A DNA stretch of 64,000 bases from Tissierellales bacterium (GTDB lineage Bacteria; Bacillota; Clostridia; Tissierellales; VENL01), in assembly GCA_028280805.1 (NCBI GenBank), contig JANQLB010000116.1, forward strand, positions 33,183 through 97,182, read 5' to 3'. The notes below the pieces were generated by a model. That model was not told the DNA's origin and ran no database searches. It worked only from the letters and a program-made list of their open reading frames with translations. The translations under genes and the position numbers were made by a program. Numbering within the stretch: position 1 is the first letter of the stretch; each line of letters starts with the position of its first letter. This document shows, one piece after another, positions 1 through 9,637 of this stretch.

Positions 1-1
1 T

Positions 2-2206
2 TTAGATGAACCTACTAGTCAGCTTGATCCTATTGCAGCAGGAGATTTTTTAGCAACCCTAAAAAAAATAAATCGAGAGCTGGGCATCACTATTATTCTC
101 ACAGAGCATAGATTAGAGGATGCACTTCCGCTTTCCGACCGTGTTATTGTGATGGATGGTGGAAGTATTATTATAGATGATATACCGACAATGGTAGGAG
201 AAAAACTAAAGAAAGTCAAACATGATATGTTTGCTGCAATGCCTACACCGATGCGTATTTATGCTGGGGTAGATAATAATCTACAATGTCCCATTACTGT
301 AAGAGATGGACGGTATTGGATCACTAAGCTTGCAGAGAGTAAATCCCTTAATTCAGATACAATTCCAAAGGATAGTAATCTTGATTTTATAAAACCAATT
401 ATTGAAATGGACGAAGTTTGGTTTCGATATGAAAGGAATCTTCCAGATGTAGTCAAAGGATTGTCTGCTGTCATCCATGAGGGAGAGATATTTTCTATTG
501 TAGGTGGTAATGGAACTGGTAAAACTACTAGCTTGTCTATCATGAGTGGAATACTGAGGCCTTATCGCGGAACCGTTAAGATAAATGATAAGCCAATGAA
601 GGACTTAAAAAGGAAAGAACATTTTGAAAATATCATTGGTGTGCTACCTCAAAACCCTAAGGTATTATTTGTAAAAAAAACTGTAGAACTTGACTTGTAT
701 GAGATGCTATCTGGAAGAAAAATTTCTAAAAAGGAACAGCAAAGGCGTATTATTGAGGTAACAGAGCTTTGTGAGCTTGAGAACCTGATTCATATGCACC
801 CTTATGATTTGTCTGGTGGAGAACAACAGAGGGCAGCACTTGCCAAGGTATTACTTTTATATCCAAGAATCCTTCTGCTTGATGAGCCTACCAAAGGTCT
901 TGATGGACATTTTAAAGAAAAATTGGCTAATATATTAAAAAAATTACAAACAGAGGGTGTTACTGTTATAATGGTATCCCATGATATTGAATTTTGTGCA
1001 AGTCATGCTAACCGCTGTGCCATGTTTTTTGATGGAAGTATTATAAGTATTGATACACCAAGGACGTTTTTTTGTGGCAAGAGTTTTTATACAACCGCCA
1101 CTAATCGTATGGCAAGAACATTACTTCCAAAGGCAATAGTTCCAGAAGACGTTATCCTTGCCTGTGGTGGTAAGGTAGAGCCTAAGATAGATTTACTAAA
1201 GAAAAAAAGTGATTTTTTTACTAAAATAGATAAGAAGGATATAGTAGATGATGAATGTGTAAGACACAAGGATGGAGATAAATCAGCATTTAGATTTACA
1301 CCTGTGCGTATTTCCATAAGCATCCTGTGTTTTATGTCATTCCTTTTAACCGCTATATTTTTGTGGGGAAAATATATGGACTGGAGGAATTATCTTGTGC
1401 AGGCTCTCCTTGTATTAAAGCTTGCAGTAGGCATAACCTCCATAATCCCCGGAAAGGACTTAGATGCTCCCGACTTTTCAGTGCAGGTACCAAAAGAAAA
1501 GCGTATATTGTCAAAAAGAACTATTATAGCCATAACCATGGTGCTTCTTACAGTCCCTTTGACTATATACATAGGTGTGTACTTTTTAGGTGATAGAAAG
1601 TACTATTTTATAAGTCTTTTAATAATATTACAAACTATGCTACCATTTGCTCTTGTATTTGAGAGCAGAAAACCTCAGGCAAGGGAGCTTGTTATCATTG
1701 CAGTCCTCTGTGCCATTGGAGTAGCAGGCAGGGCTGTATTTTTCATGCTCCCTCAGTTTAAACCTGTGGTTGCTGTGGTAATTATCGCAGGGGTGTGTTT
1801 TGGTGGTGAAACAGGCTTTTTGGTAGGTGCTGTCACAGCCTTTACTTCAAATATGCTATTTGGTCAAGGTATATGGACACCTTGGCAGATGTTTGCATTT
1901 GGCATTGCAGGGTTTATTGCAGGCATAATGTTTCGCAAAGGTATGCTTAGAAAAAAACGAAATTCACTTTGCATTTTTGGAGCAATCACCACATTTTTAG
2001 TGGTTGGTCTCGTTTTAGATACTGGTGCTGCTCTCATGTGGCAGGCAGAGCCTACCTTGACAAGCATGATAACTTATTATCTAATGGGTATTCCCTTTAA
2101 TATGATTCATGCTATCTCAACAGCCTTCTTTCTTTGGTTTGGAGCAGAACCTATGATTGAAAAGCTAGATCGTATAAAGGCTAAGTATGGGCTAATTGAA
2201 CTTTAG
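2..2206 (+). CDS. ECF transporter ATPase-ATPase-S fusion (5' truncated)
   Basis: The reading frame is open from base 2, so the gene begins upstream of the window. Visible in order are the tail of a first ABC ATPase (Walker B LDEPTSQLDP), a complete second ATPase with Walker A GGNGTGKT, signature DLSGGEQQR, Walker B LLLDEPTKGLD and an H-loop SHD, and a C-terminal half of about seven membrane segments ending in TPWQMFAFGIAGFIAGI, typical of an ECF S (substrate-binding) component. ECF importers take up vitamins or metal ions; the substrate cannot be told here. An ATG at base 149 would omit a Walker B, so I do not take it as the start. A T component is not visible and would be expected upstream. 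Confidence 0.88.
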   Translation, partial: LDEPTSQLDPIAAGDFLATLKKINRELGITIILTEHRLEDALPLSDRVIVMDGGSIIIDDIPTMVGEKLKKVKHDMFAAMPTPMRIYAGVDNNLQCPITVRDGRYWITKLAESKSLNSDTIPKDSNLDFIKPIIEMDEVWFRYERNLPDVVKGLSAVIHEGEIFSIVGGNGTGKTTSLSIMSGILRPYRGTVKINDKPMKDLKRKEHFENIIGVLPQNPKVLFVKKTVELDLYEMLSGRKISKKEQQRRIIEVTELCELENLIHMHPYDLSGGEQQRAALAKVLLLYPRILLLDEPTKGLDGHFKEKLANILKKLQTEGVTVIMVSHDIEFCASHANRCAMFFDGSIISIDTPRTFFCGKSFYTTATNRMARTLLPKAIVPEDVILACGGKVEPKIDLLKKKSDFFTKIDKKDIVDDECVRHKDGDKSAFRFTPVRISISILCFMSFLLTAIFLWGKYMDWRNYLVQALLVLKLAVGITSIIPGKDLDAPDFSVQVPKEKRILSKRTIIAITMVLLTVPLTIYIGVYFLGDRKYYFISLLIILQTMLPFALVFESRKPQARELVIIAVLCAIGVAGRAVFFMLPQFKPVVAVVIIAGVCFGGETGFLVGAVTAFTSNMLFGQGIWTPWQMFAFGIAGFIAGIMFRKGMLRKKRNSLCIFGAITTFLVVGLVLDTGAALMWQAEPTLTSMITYYLMGIPFNMIHAISTAFFLWFGAEPMIEKLDRIKAKYGLIEL

Positions 2207-2217
2207 AAGTACATAAA

Positions 2218-2243
2218 ATGCGATTGGAATAAGGCTAGAATAC
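2218..2243. repeat. Copy of a dispersed motif (GCGATT..AAGGCTAGAAYAC)
   Basis: Immediately after the ECF gene. It matches the left arm of the inverted-repeat element at 17427-17453 except for about five bases in the middle and one or two near the end. A weaker copy lies near 19362-19386. Confidence 0.4.
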
Positions 2244-2306
2244 GATATACTAGTAAAAAATAATTAGAAATCCAAAAACTGAATACTTGCTTAGTGAAAA
2301 TAAGTA

Positions 2307-2353
2307 TTGCAAACTTAACATACCAGTGGTATAATTATACCACTGGTATGTTA
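2307..2353 (+). promoter_or_regulatory. Promoter buried in a 38-bp perfect palindrome (TetR operator candidate)
   Basis: TTGCAA (2307-2312), a 17-bp spacer and TATAAT (2330-2335) form a strong promoter. Bases 2316-2353 are a perfect 38-bp palindrome centred on 2334/2335 with the inner element TACCAGTGGTA on each side, so it covers the spacer and the -10 box. The operon it starts encodes a hydrolase and a TetR repressor; self-repression is inferred. Confidence 0.8.
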
Positions 2354-2375
2354 CTGTATAAGGAGGTAGATTTAC

Positions 2376-3521
2376 TTGAATTTTGAATTCCCAGTTGGTT
2401 TTCATGAATTTCACACAAACAATCTGTTAAATTTTCAAATGAACCGTTGGTATTCCACAGGTTTTTTAAAGTATAAAGAATTAAAAGACGCTGCTAAGAG
2501 AATAAATAATTTTGACGATGCTAAGAAGATTTTTAAAGATATAGCTGAAAAATCAATAAAAAAGGATGATTGGTTAAGAGGTGCTACCTATCTCCGTGCA
2601 GCAGAATTTTTTTCTTTAGGTAATGATCCAGAAAAATCAGAGTTGTACAATGCTTGTATCAAAGCTTATAGAAAAGCTTATGCTGATGAGCCGATTATCT
2701 ATGAAAAAATACCATATGAGAAAGGTTATTTACCTGTTATGCGAATCATGACTAAAAAAAACAGTAAAGGTTGGATTTTAATCCATGGAGGTTATGACTC
2801 TTTTATTGAAGAATTTTATTTTTTTTGCGAGAGTTTTGTAGATGCAGGATATGATATAATCATGTTTGAAGGTCCAGGACAAGGCGGAGCACTTAATCAT
2901 TATGGAATGACTTTAACACATGAATGGGAAAAACCAGTTTCAAAAGTACTAGATTACTACAATATTGAAGATGTTACGCTAATAGGAATATCCCTTGGAG
3001 GGTATCTAGCTTCCCGGGCAGCTGCATATGAAAAAAGGATTAGTCGTTTGGTTATGTACGATATTATTTATGATTTCTATAGGGCGGTTATGTATAAGGC
3101 TTCAAAGGCTTTGCATTTAATAATTGAATTATCACTACCCTTTGAAAATTCCATTGTATGGAGATTAATAGAGAAAAAAATTTCTACAAACCTATTTGCT
3201 CAATGGTTGGTACTACAAGGCTATCATATATATGGTATTAACACCATTGCACAGTACTATAAGTGTATGAAAAAGTATAATACCCGTAAAATATCAAAAC
3301 TCATTACTCAAGACACTCTTTTACTTGCTGGAGAGGAAGATATCTATACAGTATTCTTTGAGAAGCAAAAAAAGGCTCTTGTTAATGCAAAATCTGTTAC
3401 AGGTAGAATATTCACAAAAGATGAAAATGCATCTCATCATTGTCAGGTTGGAAATATTAAACTGGTATTAGATTATATTTTAGAGTGGATTAAAAAAGGA
3501 GATAAGTATGTGGACAGCTAA
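2376..3521 (+). CDS. Alpha/beta hydrolase, TetR-controlled
   Basis: The TTG start is chosen because AAGGAGGT lies eight bases upstream. This 381-residue soluble protein has a helical N-terminal region of about 115 residues followed by an alpha/beta-hydrolase core: oxyanion HGG motif, FEGPGQGG, nucleophile elbow GISLGG (Ser206), a candidate acid Asp322 and His354/355 in SHHCQ. The layout fits FrsA/DUF1100-like and 2,6-dihydropseudooxynicotine-hydrolase-like enzymes, which cut C-C or ester bonds. The 3' end overlaps the TetR gene by 14 bases, so the two are one operon under the palindromic promoter. A small-molecule ester or drug as substrate and inducer is inference. Confidence 0.85.
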   Translation: MNFEFPVGFHEFHTNNLLNFQMNRWYSTGFLKYKELKDAAKRINNFDDAKKIFKDIAEKSIKKDDWLRGATYLRAAEFFSLGNDPEKSELYNACIKAYRKAYADEPIIYEKIPYEKGYLPVMRIMTKKNSKGWILIHGGYDSFIEEFYFFCESFVDAGYDIIMFEGPGQGGALNHYGMTLTHEWEKPVSKVLDYYNIEDVTLIGISLGGYLASRAAAYEKRISRLVMYDIIYDFYRAVMYKASKALHLIIELSLPFENSIVWRLIEKKISTNLFAQWLVLQGYHIYGINTIAQYYKCMKKYNTRKISKLITQDTLLLAGEEDIYTVFFEKQKKALVNAKSVTGRIFTKDENASHHCQVGNIKLVLDYILEWIKKGDKYVDS

Positions 3522-4167
3522 AGAGGGCGATGTACGTAAAAGAGAGTTTATAGAAACAGCTATTAAAATATTTAAAAATAAAGGTTATGAAAAAACATCC
3601 ATCAATGATATTTTAAAAGAAATGAATATAACAAAAGGAGCATTTTATTATTATTTTAAATCAAAAGAAGCATTACTAGGGGAAGTAGTAAATGAGTTGA
3701 TTCAAGGAATCGGAATAATGATAAAGGAGGTAGCACAGAGAAATGATTTATCAGCCGTTGCTAAATTGGAAAAAATATTCAAGCAAATGAATCAATACAG
3801 AAAGGATAATATATCATCATATAGCCGGTTATATGAGTTACAACAAAGAGAAGAAAATGCATTTATTGCTAGAAAGCTTATGAAAAAAACACTTTCTTTA
3901 AATATCATACACATTCAAAATATAATAAACCAAGGTATTGAAGAAGGTGCTTTTAAAACTTCTAACACTTTTGAAACAGCAGAATTATATATAAGATTAG
4001 CAACCCTTTGTAAAGAAAAGGTAATGAATATAATCGCAGATAAGTCTTATAGAGATAACCCTGAAGTAATGCATAAAACAGTAGAAAGTATTTTAATTTT
4101 CTACAGTGAAACATTGGAAAGGGTACTCGGTGCCAAAGAAGGCACATTAAATTTCATGAGTAAATAA
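3508..4167 (+). CDS. TetR/AcrR family regulator
   Basis: 219 residues. The N-terminal helix-turn-helix is clear (TSINDILKEMNITKGAFYYYF, with the usual FYYYFKSKEAL ending), and the C-terminal part is all-helical as in TetR ligand domains. The ATG is preceded by AAAAGGAGA inside the hydrolase gene, and the start overlaps that gene. It probably represses its own operon through the 2316-2353 palindrome and releases it when a ligand, perhaps the hydrolase substrate, binds. Confidence 0.9.
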   Translation: MWTAKEGDVRKREFIETAIKIFKNKGYEKTSINDILKEMNITKGAFYYYFKSKEALLGEVVNELIQGIGIMIKEVAQRNDLSAVAKLEKIFKQMNQYRKDNISSYSRLYELQQREENAFIARKLMKKTLSLNIIHIQNIINQGIEEGAFKTSNTFETAELYIRLATLCKEKVMNIIADKSYRDNPEVMHKTVESILIFYSETLERVLGAKEGTLNFMSK

Positions 4168-4457
4168 ACATCAGAGTTGATGGGTGAAAATATTAGTCCT
4201 AACTTGACACCATCATATATCGTCAAAACTTCTATAATCAAAAAATTTAAACGCTTTTGAGATTATTGCAGCTTTAGTACTGACATAGCAAATTTCTAAA
4301 ATAAGAATTTTAATAGAAAAATTACGTTGCGTGTTGTCATGAAAATAAGCATTGAATTTATGTAAAGTTTATCTATAACTAATTAATACCTTTAGATTAT
4401 TGATTAGATATGCAATAGTTTTAGTTACTATATTATTTTTTAAAGGGAGACTGATAT

Positions 4458-5372
4458 ATGAATAACAAAAGACCGGAATGTGGAGTTGTAAAAGCAGTTG
4501 CGGAAAAGTATTTTGCTCAAATTATTAGTGTAGAACCTGTTCGTAAAGGAACATCCACATATGTATATCGTGTGAAGACAAGCTCTGGAACATATTATAT
4601 GCGTTTTTTACCAGAGGAAGCTAGTTTTGCGACTGAAGTACTGGTACATAGTGCTCTGTGTGCTATAGGTGTCAAAGTACCACAGGTAATTGAATTCGAG
4701 CATAAAAATGAAGAAACGGGACTCTCTGTTATGTTAGTTGATGAAATTCCTGGTATTTGCATAGAAGATAGTAGTTCACAAATAAATTTTAAAGATACAC
4801 TACGAGAAGCAGGAAGACAGTTGGCTAAAATTCACAGTGTCCCTGTAGATGGTTTTGGCTGAATTGATAAAAGAGCTTATAATACACTTAAAGGTGAAAA
4901 TCACAGCTATGATGAATACTTTAGCGAACACCTTGAAAATGACTTACAGCTTCTTCACCAATATCCTTTTTTAGATGAAGAGAAAATTCAGATAAAAGAT
5001 CTTATGATGACAGCAAAGAAAATGCTTTACGTAGAAAAGGCTGTTCTTGTACATGGTGATTTTGATATATCACATATTTTCCATACAGAGGGTAAATACA
5101 GTGGTATCATTGATTTTGGAGAGATACGAGCTAATAATCGTCTTTATGATCTAGCCACATTTGCTAGTTTCAATCAGTCTAGAAGATTATATTCATATTT
5201 GTTAAAAGGATATTGTGAAATAGTGCCTCTAACTGACGAAGATTTATATGCCGCAGAACTTATGGCTTTGTTTATAATACTTAGATTTCTAGGCAAAAAG
5301 GTAAACACTAATTTCAGTGAGCATTGGTACAGGTTGGCAAAGAAACAGCTCAATTATATAATTACCATTTAA
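4458..5372 (+). pseudogene. Aminoglycoside/choline phosphotransferase-family gene with in-frame TGA
   Basis: Two open stretches lie in the same frame, separated only by a TGA at 4860-4862, and reading through gives a full-length kinase-like protein of about 304 residues. The N-terminal part has the small lobe (TYVYRVKTSSGTYYMRF), and the C-terminal part has the catalytic loop VHGDFDISHIF and metal site IDFGEI. The stop falls in GFG-stop-ID, where relatives commonly have Trp, so a TGG to TGA change is the simplest explanation. No frameshift is needed. Many genes here end in TGA and use TGG for Trp, so recoding is unlikely. The 134-residue N-terminal fragment lacks the catalytic residues. Confidence 0.8.
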
Positions 5373-5705
5373 CATTAGGTTCTGTTGAGCAAAAAGTAAA
5401 ATAAAACAATTAAATTATTAATAGTTATTGAATTTTCTTTTTCAAACTTAAGAAGTTTGGGATTTATTTTTGTCAATCAAAAAAGGGCCGTACACTAATC
5501 AATTAGTGCTACAGCCCCTTACTTGAAGGTATTGTTTAGTCTGCATCAATATTATCAACTCTACTTAAGCAGTTTGCGGAGAAATTGACCGGTAAGAACA
5601 TAGAATAGAGAATCATACAATCTGAAATTGCAAGCCGATTCTTAAAGAAAATACTGCAAATACGGATTCTCTAAAGTCTAGACGTTACCATATTAATGCA
5701 AAGTA
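5373..5705. other. Intergenic, no intact gene
   Basis: The stretch holds the hairpin listed next and short open fragments on the plus strand (for example one ending KQFAEKLTGKNIE at about 5626) without start codons or a family I recognise. It may be a worn relic. Confidence 0.4.
5483..5520. terminator. Hairpin between convergent genes
   Basis: Imperfect inverted repeat AAGGGCCGTACACTAAT / ATTAGTGCTACAGCCCCTT. It lies between the ends of a plus-strand and a minus-strand gene, so a bidirectional terminator is plausible, though no clean T-run follows. Confidence 0.45.
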
Positions 5706-7439
5706 TTAATTATTTTGATATTGTGTCTTTAACATCGATGAAAAGATTCCTTGTTTTTCTTTTAGTTCCGAAGGTGTACCTGTTTCTGCGATATTACCGT
5801 CTTTAATAACAACAATTTTATCGGCTCCCAAAATTGTTCTCATACGGTGAGCAATAATCAAAACGGTCTTGTTTTTTATAAGCTGACTCAATGCACTTTG
5901 GATTTTACTCTCGTTTTCCGTATCCAGAGATGCCGTAGCTTCGTCAAGCAGGATAATCGGAGCGTCTTTTAGTATTGCTCTGGCGATTGATATACGCTGT
6001 CTTTCGCCTCCTGACAATCTTTCTCCGTTTTCTCCTATCAAAGTATCGTACCCTTGAGGAAGCTTTTTAACGAATTCATCGCATTGAGCAAGTTGTGCTG
6101 CCTTTATGACTTCTTCATCCGATGTATCTTTCTTTCCAATACGGATATTATCCATAACACTTGCATTAAAAAGTGTAACATCCTGAAAAACGATTGAAAA
6201 ACTATTCAAGAGGGTTTCGGGATCAATCAGGGAAATGTCTTCTCCGCCCAAAGTAATAACCCCTTTGTCTATATCCCAGAAGCGTGCAGAAAGCTTTGCT
6301 ACCGTACTTTTTCCTCCCCCTGAAGGTCCTACAAGGGCTGTCACGTTCCCTTGCTTTGCGGTAAAGTTTACATTTTTTAGTGTTTGCACGTCACCTTGAT
6401 ATGAGAAGTCGACGTTTTTAAATTCAATATCATAGTTTTTAGGATAAAATTCAGTTTTTCCACTCTGTCTTGGCATTTCATCCATCTCTTTCATACGTTT
6501 TATACGTACGTTTAGATAGATAAGTAGGGCAAGATTATTCATTGCATCGATAATCGGGTTATAAATACGCGCGGTAATTACAAGAAAAACAAGGTAAGTA
6601 AAAATATTTACCGAACCTGTGAATAAAAGATAAGCTCCGACCAATATAACACTTGGAAGTCCCAGCTTTAAAAATACATAAGACAGATTAATAAGTGAAC
6701 CGATTAAAAGTTCTCCTTTTATCATAAATTTTTCCATATCATCTAACTTTGAGTTTAAAGTATTTGAAAAAGTCCCTTCTCTGTTATAGGCTTTTATTTC
6801 ATGAGCTGATTCAAGCCCCTCTTGAATTTTATCTGAAATATCCCTTTTTATATTATACATTTTTACATGCATATTATTTTGAAGCTTTCTCGATAGATAA
6901 AAGACTAAGATTGCAAGCGGAACTACCCAAAATACGGCAAGAGACAGCTGCCAATTATAAAAAAACATGCCTGTTCCCATGATTAGAAGAGTAAATACTG
7001 CTGCATAAATTTGAGGAACTGAATGGGAAAAGAGCGTCTCTATCTGGGTAGCATCTTCCATTATTGTTGAACTTAAATCAGCAATGTCCTTTTTGCCAAA
7101 GAAAGCTAAAGGTAGCTTTCTTAGTGTTTCAGCCAGACTGATCCGTCTTCGGGCACTTTCTTCGTAAATTTTGATAAAGGTCGAGTTGTATTGAAAGGAT
7201 GCAACAAAAAACATTACCAGAAAGAAAGCTAAAGACATAATAATATAGTAGAGAATACTGCTTCCTTGTTTGGATGAAGGATTTAACAGTAAAATCATGT
7301 GTTCATCTAAAAATTTAAAGCCGAGAATTACCGGAATCATAAAACTAATGTGCATTACCACAGTCCAAATAATTGAGTTGAAAAGGTATTTTGAACCTTT
7401 TTCAGACATTGCATATTTATTTTGAAAATATCTAAGCAT
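5706..7439 (-). CDS. ABC exporter half-transporter, second subunit of heterodimer
   Basis: 577 residues: an N-terminal six-helix exporter domain (about 1-320) and an ABC ATPase (about 335-575) with Walker A GPSGGGKS near residue 370, signature LSGGERQRIS, Walker B IILLDEATASLD and an H-loop AHR. It overlaps the upstream ABC gene by eight bases, so they are cotranscribed and probably form a heterodimer. The pair resembles the IrtAB/YbtPQ class, exporter folds that can import iron-siderophores. A Fur-box-like site lies upstream of the operon at 9479-9493. A drug exporter is the main alternative. It is most like the 14449-16194 product within this window. Confidence 0.85.
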   Translation of the reverse strand: MLRYFQNKYAMSEKGSKYLFNSIIWTVVMHISFMIPVILGFKFLDEHMILLLNPSSKQGSSILYYIIMSLAFFLVMFFVASFQYNSTFIKIYEESARRRISLAETLRKLPLAFFGKKDIADLSSTIMEDATQIETLFSHSVPQIYAAVFTLLIMGTGMFFYNWQLSLAVFWVVPLAILVFYLSRKLQNNMHVKMYNIKRDISDKIQEGLESAHEIKAYNREGTFSNTLNSKLDDMEKFMIKGELLIGSLINLSYVFLKLGLPSVILVGAYLLFTGSVNIFTYLVFLVITARIYNPIIDAMNNLALLIYLNVRIKRMKEMDEMPRQSGKTEFYPKNYDIEFKNVDFSYQGDVQTLKNVNFTAKQGNVTALVGPSGGGKSTVAKLSARFWDIDKGVITLGGEDISLIDPETLLNSFSIVFQDVTLFNASVMDNIRIGKKDTSDEEVIKAAQLAQCDEFVKKLPQGYDTLIGENGERLSGGERQRISIARAILKDAPIILLDEATASLDTENESKIQSALSQLIKNKTVLIIAHRMRTILGADKIVVIKDGNIAETGTPSELKEKQGIFSSMLKTQYQNN

Positions 7440-9243
7440 TTTGTCCTCCTTTATTTACAGTATCTTTAGTGACTATTTTCCATGCGACAGATTTTTGGTA
7501 TTCATCCCACATCTTTTTGTATATACCGTCTTTATTTATTAACTCTTCGTGGGTTCCTGTTTCCGCAATTTTTCCGTTTTCTATAACTAAAATTCTGTCG
7601 ACATCTTTTACGCTTGTAAGACGATGAGCAATCATGAGAGTTGTTTTGCCACGACTAAGCTCTTTAAGGGCTTTTTGGATTAAATGCTCATTTTCGGGGT
7701 CTGCAAAGGCAGTGGCTTCATCTAAAAGTACAATCGGAGCATTTTTGACAATTGCCCTAGCTAACACAATTCTCTGCTGTTCTCCACCTGAAAGATAGGT
7801 TCCTTTGGAGCCTATTATCGTATCAAGACCCTCAGGCAGGTTTTTTATAATCTCTCTTGATTGGGAAAAATCAATTGCTTTGTTTATTTCTTCTTCTTTC
7901 GCGTTTTCTTTTCCAAAAACTATATTCTCTCTTAATGATCCTTTAAATAGCTTGGTATTTTGAAAAACAAAAGAAATATTGTCCATCAGTTCTTCTTTAT
8001 CAATATCCTTGACATTGATTCCTCCGACTAATACTTCGCCTTCATCTACATCCCAAAAACGAGCGGCCAATCGGGCAATTGTCGTTTTTCCTCCTCCTGA
8101 AGCTCCCACTAGAGCGATTGTTTCACCTTCATTTAATTTAAAGCTGATTTTATCTATAGCACGATTGTCACTTCCTTCATAGGAAAACACTACGTCCTTA
8201 AACTCCAGGTTGTAAGTATTTATGTTTTTCGGGTTTTTGACATAACTCATGCTGGTATAATCCATAAGATTATCCAATCGGTCAATAGCTTGCTCTGCAA
8301 TTAAAGTATTTTGCTGAAAATGCATCGATTTCATCAAAAGTAGAGTGAAGGTTGGAGATATAAGAAGGTAAAATATAAAGTCTGCAAGCACAAGGGGGAG
8401 ATTTTCTCCTCTTCCGATTAAAAAGATAGCAATTGGAATTAAAAAGAATGCAGCTGATTGCATAATTGTGGTATAAAATGACATGGGTTTTTGCCAAAGA
8501 AGCGTGTACGCACAAATCATCTCTTTGTATTTGATGATACTGTCATAAAATCGGTTGAAAGAAAATATGGTTTGACCGAAAGTTTTTACAACCGGAATAC
8601 CGCGTATATATTCCACCGATTCAGAGCTCATTTCCTCCAAAGAATCATAATATTTTTTTTGAAACTCTTTGCCTTTAGAGCTTCTCATGAACCTCATCAT
8701 TGTTATAAAACCCAACATAATTGGAACAATAGAAGCAAGACCCATTCTCCAATCTACAATAAAAATCAGACCTATCAAAATAATGGGAGAGATGATGCTC
8801 CCTGCCATATCCGGTAGCTGATGTGCTAAAAATGTATGAGTTGTTCCTGCTCCGTCGTTGACAATCTTTCGCATTTTTCCGCTTGAATACTTATCAAAAA
8901 AACCAAGAGGCATAGATAGTATTTTTTGCATACCGACTTTTTGCATTCTGGTCTCTACGTGAAAGGCTGTAAGATGTGAACTTAAAATTGCACAAAAATA
9001 TACCACTAGTCCTCCTATTGCACTTGCAAAGGCAAGCCAAGCATAAAAGCTGACATTGGAAACATCAATCGATTGCGGAGCCGATAATATATCACGTGTT
9101 ATGTACCATACAAGAATAAAAGGCAAAATGTTAAGAACTGCGGAAATTCCTGACAATACCAATGACAAAGGTAATAGTATTTTCTTCTTACCCATATAAG
9201 GCGTAAATCTTTTTAAGACAAAAACTTTTTTCTTTTTTGGCAT
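7432..9243 (-). CDS. ABC exporter half-transporter, first subunit of heterodimer
   Basis: 603 residues with an exporter membrane domain (about 15-320) and an ATPase with Walker A GASGGGKT near residue 377, signature LSGGEQQRIV and Walker B LLDEATAFADPEN. The AFADPEN D-loop is shared with the 12699-14429 product, while the partner subunits have ASLD/ASID, so each operon carries one of each type in the same order. The ATG is preceded by AAAGGAGG on the minus strand. The transcript start is probably in the 394-base gap that holds the Fur-like site, separating it from the TetR gene further upstream on the same strand. Confidence 0.85.
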   Translation of the reverse strand: MPKKKKVFVLKRFTPYMGKKKILLPLSLVLSGISAVLNILPFILVWYITRDILSAPQSIDVSNVSFYAWLAFASAIGGLVVYFCAILSSHLTAFHVETRMQKVGMQKILSMPLGFFDKYSSGKMRKIVNDGAGTTHTFLAHQLPDMAGSIISPIILIGLIFIVDWRMGLASIVPIMLGFITMMRFMRSSKGKEFQKKYYDSLEEMSSESVEYIRGIPVVKTFGQTIFSFNRFYDSIIKYKEMICAYTLLWQKPMSFYTTIMQSAAFFLIPIAIFLIGRGENLPLVLADFIFYLLISPTFTLLLMKSMHFQQNTLIAEQAIDRLDNLMDYTSMSYVKNPKNINTYNLEFKDVVFSYEGSDNRAIDKISFKLNEGETIALVGASGGGKTTIARLAARFWDVDEGEVLVGGINVKDIDKEELMDNISFVFQNTKLFKGSLRENIVFGKENAKEEEINKAIDFSQSREIIKNLPEGLDTIIGSKGTYLSGGEQQRIVLARAIVKNAPIVLLDEATAFADPENEHLIQKALKELSRGKTTLMIAHRLTSVKDVDRILVIENGKIAETGTHEELINKDGIYKKMWDEYQKSVAWKIVTKDTVNKGGQNA

Positions 9244-9478
9244 ACTGTTATCCTCCTTTATTTAAACATTTTTAAAAATACTTCATTACTCATAATCAGC
9301 CATGATTTTGGTATTTATGTTTTTTCAATACTTTTAGATATCCAACATTAAAATCGAATTCATATTTATGCAAACAATGTAAAACCACCGTTGTTTGTGT
9401 AAATAGTATTTTTAGGTTTAAAGTTGACTATCTTTATCAACTCCTATTTTTTAATTTAACAGGTGACATAAATGAATA

Positions 9479-9493
9479 TGATAATCATTATCA
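9479..9493. promoter_or_regulatory. Fur-box-like site (7-1-7)
   Basis: TGATAAT-C-ATTATCA is a perfect 7-1-7 inverted repeat, the minimal Fur-type operator. It lies in the 394-base gap upstream of the minus-strand ABC operon, about 236 bases from the first start codon. Apart from this and a short GTTGA/TCAAC repeat near 9424-9442 I see nothing else in the gap; I could not place a convincing minus-strand -10/-35 pair. Confidence 0.7.
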
Positions 9494-9637
9494 TTACAAT
9501 ATTGTAGATAGCCCTTTAAAATAAAAAATAAGTCCCTATAAACCTTTTAAATACACATTGAGGAAAGATACTTGAGGATAGTTTGGAGTTCTCTGTCTCA
9601 TTCCTTCTTTGTCGTGTTCAATATAGCTGTATCTTTC

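Noticed and set aside
149..2206. Taking ATG 149 as a true start
   Set aside because: The frame upstream to base 2 encodes a canonical ABC Walker B and switch region, so the gene is only cut by the window edge.
4860..4862. TGA read as Trp or selenocysteine
   Set aside because: TGG is the Trp codon throughout and TGA ends several intact genes; no SECIS-like structure was evident and the position corresponds to Trp, not Cys.
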